DNA of 16,993 nucleotides from Coriobacteriaceae bacterium (lineage in GTDB: Bacteria; Actinomycetota; Coriobacteriia; Anaerosomatales; SLCP01): positions 1-16,993 of the forward strand of contig PWVH01000076.1 of NCBI GenBank assembly GCA_003563465.1. The letters run 5' to 3'. Under the pieces are notes generated by a model, which ran no database searches, was not told where the DNA came from, and was given only the letters and a program-made list of their open reading frames with translations. The translations under genes were made by a program, and so were the position numbers. This document shows, piece by piece, positions 15,438 through 16,993 of this stretch. Every line of letters begins with the position of its first letter. Positions within the stretch are counted from its first letter, which is position 1.

Positions 15438-15482
15438 CTAGCGTTCCATCAAGACGGAGGCGTAGTGGACCCTCCCCATCAT
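15438..15482 (-). CDS. Possible 14-residue leader peptide upstream of the repeat protein
   Basis: ATG 15482 is preceded, five bases upstream, by a strong GAGGAGG (15488-15494). The frame reads MMGRVHYASVLMER and ends at TAG 15438, 16 bp before TTG 15421 of the repeat-protein gene. The ribosome site is better than that of the large gene itself, so the mini-ORF may feed ribosomes to the weak TTG start. It is in the frame of the ankyrin 5' half, so it may merely be the read-on tail of that gene. Confidence 0.35.
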   Translation of the reverse strand: MMGRVHYASVLMER

Positions 15483-15501
15483 GCTGACCTCCTCAAAACT
15501 C

Positions 15502-15507
15502 CAGCCT
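15502..15507. repeat. 6-bp direct repeat CAGCCT, right copy flanking the insertion
   Basis: This is the second copy of CAGCCT. The ankyrin frame is intact up to this point (…TPLHGTAEEG) and loses ankyrin character immediately after it (WSFEEVSMM…). Confidence 0.6.
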
Positions 15508-15740
15508 TCCTCTGCTGTGCCATGGAGCGGGGTGTCGCCATCCTCACCCCGAACGTTCACGTCCGCCCCGTACTCGATGAGGAGCCGTACTGTCTCGGTA
15601 TGGCCTTCCTTTGCTGCGTAATAGAGCGGCATCCAGCCACCCTTAGCCCGAGAGTCCACATCCGCTCCTTGCTCCAGGAGCTCTCTGACTTTCTGGACAT
15701 CTCCGCTTACTGCCGCTTCATGCAGTTCACCAATCGGAAT

Positions 15741-15747
15741 CCCCCCC
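15741..15747 (-). repeat. G7 homopolymer at the frame change of the ankyrin gene
   Basis: Seven consecutive G on the coding strand, in AGA-G7-ATT. Six would keep the upstream coding frame joined to the ankyrin frame. Tracts like this are both slippage-prone in cells and error-prone in sequencing. Confidence 0.6.
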
Positions 15748-15867
15748 TCTCGCTTCTGCCATCCTACCGAAAACACGAAAACCAGTGTCGGAGAGGCCCG
15801 ACAACCCAAAGCCAGACACCTCGATAGCCTCGCAGACTTCGGGATCGAGCTCGGCACCAGATGCCAT

Positions 15868-16068
15868 TCGCAGGCGGCTCCCGTACGCCGGAAGGGGGAA
15901 CGACGTCCTTCGCGTGAAATCCCATAAGACTTCAGCTGTGCTTGAATCTGAACCCCACTTCTTATTTCACAGATTGCACTTCTGAACTGCCATTTTCTCC
16001 TCATTCAGCCAACAACTATCTCGAAGGTAACCCTACAAGTAAGACCCTGTTAAGACCCCACCTCTACC
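15868..16068. other. Divergent intergenic region between the ankyrin gene and a small plus-strand gene
   Basis: This 200-bp stretch is AT-richer than the genes, and transcription should leave it both ways. I could not pick out convincing promoter boxes. The upstream minus frame remains open to about 15965 but has no ATG, GTG or TTG before ATG 15867. Confidence 0.4.
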
Positions 16069-16281
16069 ATGCTTTGCATGGACGACATCACCGACATCCA
16101 CACCACAGCTCGATCCTACTTCCTCGTAAGGATCATCGACGGCGAAATCCCTAGTGTCTGCGACTTCGGAAGACTCGATGGTCTGGCATACTTCGAGATC
16201 GAGCTCGCCGGCACGATCTACTGGCTGACTGAATATGGGCTGTTCAACAACCCTCGGCAACAAGACGACCTGTCAGCCTGA
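16069..16281 (+). CDS. Small hypothetical protein of 67-70 aa
   Basis: I do not recognise the family. The frame reads MLCMDDITDIHTTARSYFLV, then IIDGEIPSVCDFGR, LDGLAYFEIELAGTIYWLTE and a polar tail ending QQDDLSA. Codons are strongly of the purine-first, C-third type (GAC GAC ATC, TTC CTC, GAG ATC GAG CTC), so I favour this strand over the overlapping minus frame at 16033-16263. The start may be ATG 16069 or ATG 16078; neither has a good ribosome site, and an in-frame TAA lies just upstream of both. It looks like a compact alpha/beta cytoplasmic protein with no membrane segment. It is divergent from the ankyrin gene and ends 24 bp before a terminator hairpin shared with the radical-SAM gene. 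Confidence 0.55.
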   Translation: MLCMDDITDIHTTARSYFLVRIIDGEIPSVCDFGRLDGLAYFEIELAGTIYWLTEYGLFNNPRQQDDLSA

Positions 16282-16304
16282 CTTCGCCATGACAAAACGA
16301 GAGA

Positions 16305-16328
16305 CCCGCCCCCACCTTGTGGGACGGG
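16305..16328. terminator. Bidirectional terminator hairpin between convergent genes
   Basis: CCCG (16305-16308) and CCCAC (16311-16315) pair with CGGG (16325-16328) and GTGGG (16319-16323) across a CTT loop, with a small CC/A internal loop. On the minus strand the stem is followed by TCTCTCGTTTTG, a U-rich tail, so it best serves the radical-SAM gene that ends at 16350. The plus-strand gene ending at 16281 points into it too. Confidence 0.65.
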
Positions 16329-16349
16329 CCTTCTACTCTCCAGCTACCT

Positions 16350-16993
16350 TCATGGAGCCATGAAGTCACACGTGTCGCCCGAGTGCAACGGTGTACCCCT
16401 CTTGATATGGTACGACTTCTCGTGCTCCTCGCACCAATCCAAGAACCTCCTCGCCACCCTCTCGTAGTACTCGGGGTGCTCCTTGTGGTATTGCTCAGCC
16501 ACCGGAACGTAGTTCATCTTCCCCAAGACGAGCTTCTCGAAGGCATGAAGCCTATCGAGCAGTAGGTCGATGCCCTCAGCGCTTGAATCCATATTCGGCG
16601 TCGGATACGGCTCCAAGCTCACCCAGCCGCGACCACCTGCTTCGACCAGCCTCTCAAGACCCCTGATGCGCTGATCGGGCCTGGCCGACCGAGGCTCCCA
16701 CTCCGAAACGTACTCCATGTTCACTGAGGTCACGGTGATGCCGTACTGATTCGATTCGCTAAGAGACGGCAACGCCGCAAGCAGTCTGTCGGGATAGACT
16801 CCCTTCGTTAAGACGTTTACTGGAATGCCCGCATCATTGATACGCCGGATGATTGCGATACTCATCTCCTCGATCTCTGGTACTCCACGACCAGTGCCCG
16901 CATCGAACATGAAGGGGTCGGTCATGAACGACAGGTGCACGCGCTCCACGCGCTCACCCTTGGTGCGCCTCATCTCCTTCACCACGATATCGA
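16350..16993 (-). CDS. Radical SAM protein (SplB-like), C-terminal part; runs off the right edge
   Basis: The frame is open to the window edge, so the apparent GTG start at 16985 is probably internal. The visible 213 or so residues follow the pattern of COG1533/SplB-like radical SAM proteins after the cluster-binding segment: VHLSFMTDPFMF, AIIRRINDAGIPVNVLTKG, YGITVTSVN, then PDQRIRGLERLVEAGGRGW running into VSLEPYPTPN, and LVLGKMNYVP. These are the beta strands of the SAM barrel. The CxxxCxxC iron-sulphur motif should lie in the missing N-terminus and cannot be checked. The substrate is unknown; it may be a nucleic-acid repair or modification enzyme related to spore photoproduct lyase. The C-terminus ends naturally at TGA 16350 beside a terminator. 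Confidence 0.75.
   Translation of the reverse strand, partial: DIVVKEMRRTKGERVERVHLSFMTDPFMFDAGTGRGVPEIEEMSIAIIRRINDAGIPVNVLTKGVYPDRLLAALPSLSESNQYGITVTSVNMEYVSEWEPRSARPDQRIRGLERLVEAGGRGWVSLEPYPTPNMDSSAEGIDLLLDRLHAFEKLVLGKMNYVPVAEQYHKEHPEYYERVARRFLDWCEEHEKSYHIKRGTPLHSGDTCDFMAP

Larger units (their letters stand above)
13494..15501 (-). other. Inserted 2-kb segment carrying the pentapeptide-repeat membrane protein
   Basis: This segment lies between two CAGCCT direct repeats and splits an ankyrin gene. Deleting it together with one repeat copy (2014 bp) restores a perfect 33-residue ankyrin repeat in frame. It contains one gene (15421-13502), an 80-bp leader with a mini-ORF, and nothing resembling a transposase or recombinase. 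Its ends read TGGAG just inside one repeat and CTCCA at the other, a 5-bp inverted match that may be chance. The mechanism is therefore unknown: a non-autonomous cassette, or recombination at microhomology. Confidence 0.55.
15502..15867 (-). pseudogene. Ankyrin-repeat gene, 5' half, with one-base frame change at G7
   Basis: From about 15740 down, the frame encodes ankyrin repeats: IPIGELHEAAVSGDVQKVRE, MPLYYAAKEGHTETVRLL, GADVNVRGED and DTPLHGTAEEG, then stops being ankyrin at the insertion. Upstream, this frame loses coding character. The neighbouring frame has an ATG at 15867 (GGAG ten bases before) and reads MASGAELDPEVCEAIEVSGF onward with G-first, normal-looking codons, then ends at TGA 15727. 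The two frames meet at a run of seven G (plus-strand C, 15741-15747); six G would fuse them into ...RMAEARGGIPIGELHEAA. So the gene carries a one-base insertion, a phase-variable tract or a sequencing error, besides the 2-kb insertion. An alternative in-frame start is the TTG near 15813 after GAGG. No signal peptide is obvious. Confidence 0.65.

Noticed and set aside
16033..16263. Minus-strand 76-aa frame opposite the small plus-strand gene
   Set aside because: The plus-strand frame has the typical purine-first, C-third codon pattern; the minus frame does not.

Overview
The window is high-GC bacterial DNA. Its genes favour G or C at the third codon position, use ATG, GTG and TTG starts and carry strong Shine-Dalgarno sites. 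This fits an actinobacterial-type or similar high-GC genome, but I cannot name a taxon. There are no tRNA, rRNA or CRISPR features. The content is that of an accessory defence/conflict island: large multidomain nuclease, methylase, helicase and NTPase genes, nearly all on the minus strand, with a recombinase relic at one edge and a broken ankyrin gene near the other.

Layout by region. Positions 1-64 hold the probable last codons of a plus-strand gene. At 351-818 (+) is an orphan protein resembling only the N-terminal core-binding domain of a tyrosine recombinase. From 9344 down to 1099 (-) runs a compact three-gene operon: an Eco57I/PglX/DrmMI-like N6-adenine methyltransferase of 1326 aa, a PLD-nuclease/SNF2-helicase fusion of 1067 aa that starts inside the methylase stop codon, and an EVE/PUA-like plus Mrr-like PD-(D/E)xK nuclease of 335 aa. 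A 590-bp spacer with two near-identical UUCG-type hairpins separates it from an upstream 976-aa protein (12865-9935, -) that combines an HD domain, a degenerate nuclease-like region and a NACHT NTPase. I read these as two adjacent defence units: a restriction-modification-like system with separate modification, translocation and cleavage subunits, and a STAND/NACHT sensor.

The most unusual part is 13244-15867 (-). An ankyrin-repeat gene is split by about 2 kb that encodes a 639-aa protein made of roughly 100 five-residue repeats of the type G-[YF]-[DN]-R-x, with a C-terminal membrane anchor. The split lies between two 6-bp direct repeats (CAGCCT on the plus strand). Removing one repeat plus the intervening 2014 bp rejoins the ankyrin halves in frame and rebuilds an exact 33-residue repeat. 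The 5' half also has a one-base frame change at a run of seven G.

The right end has a small unknown plus-strand gene (16069-16281), a convergent terminator hairpin, and the C-terminal part of a radical-SAM (SplB-like) protein (16350 to the edge, -).
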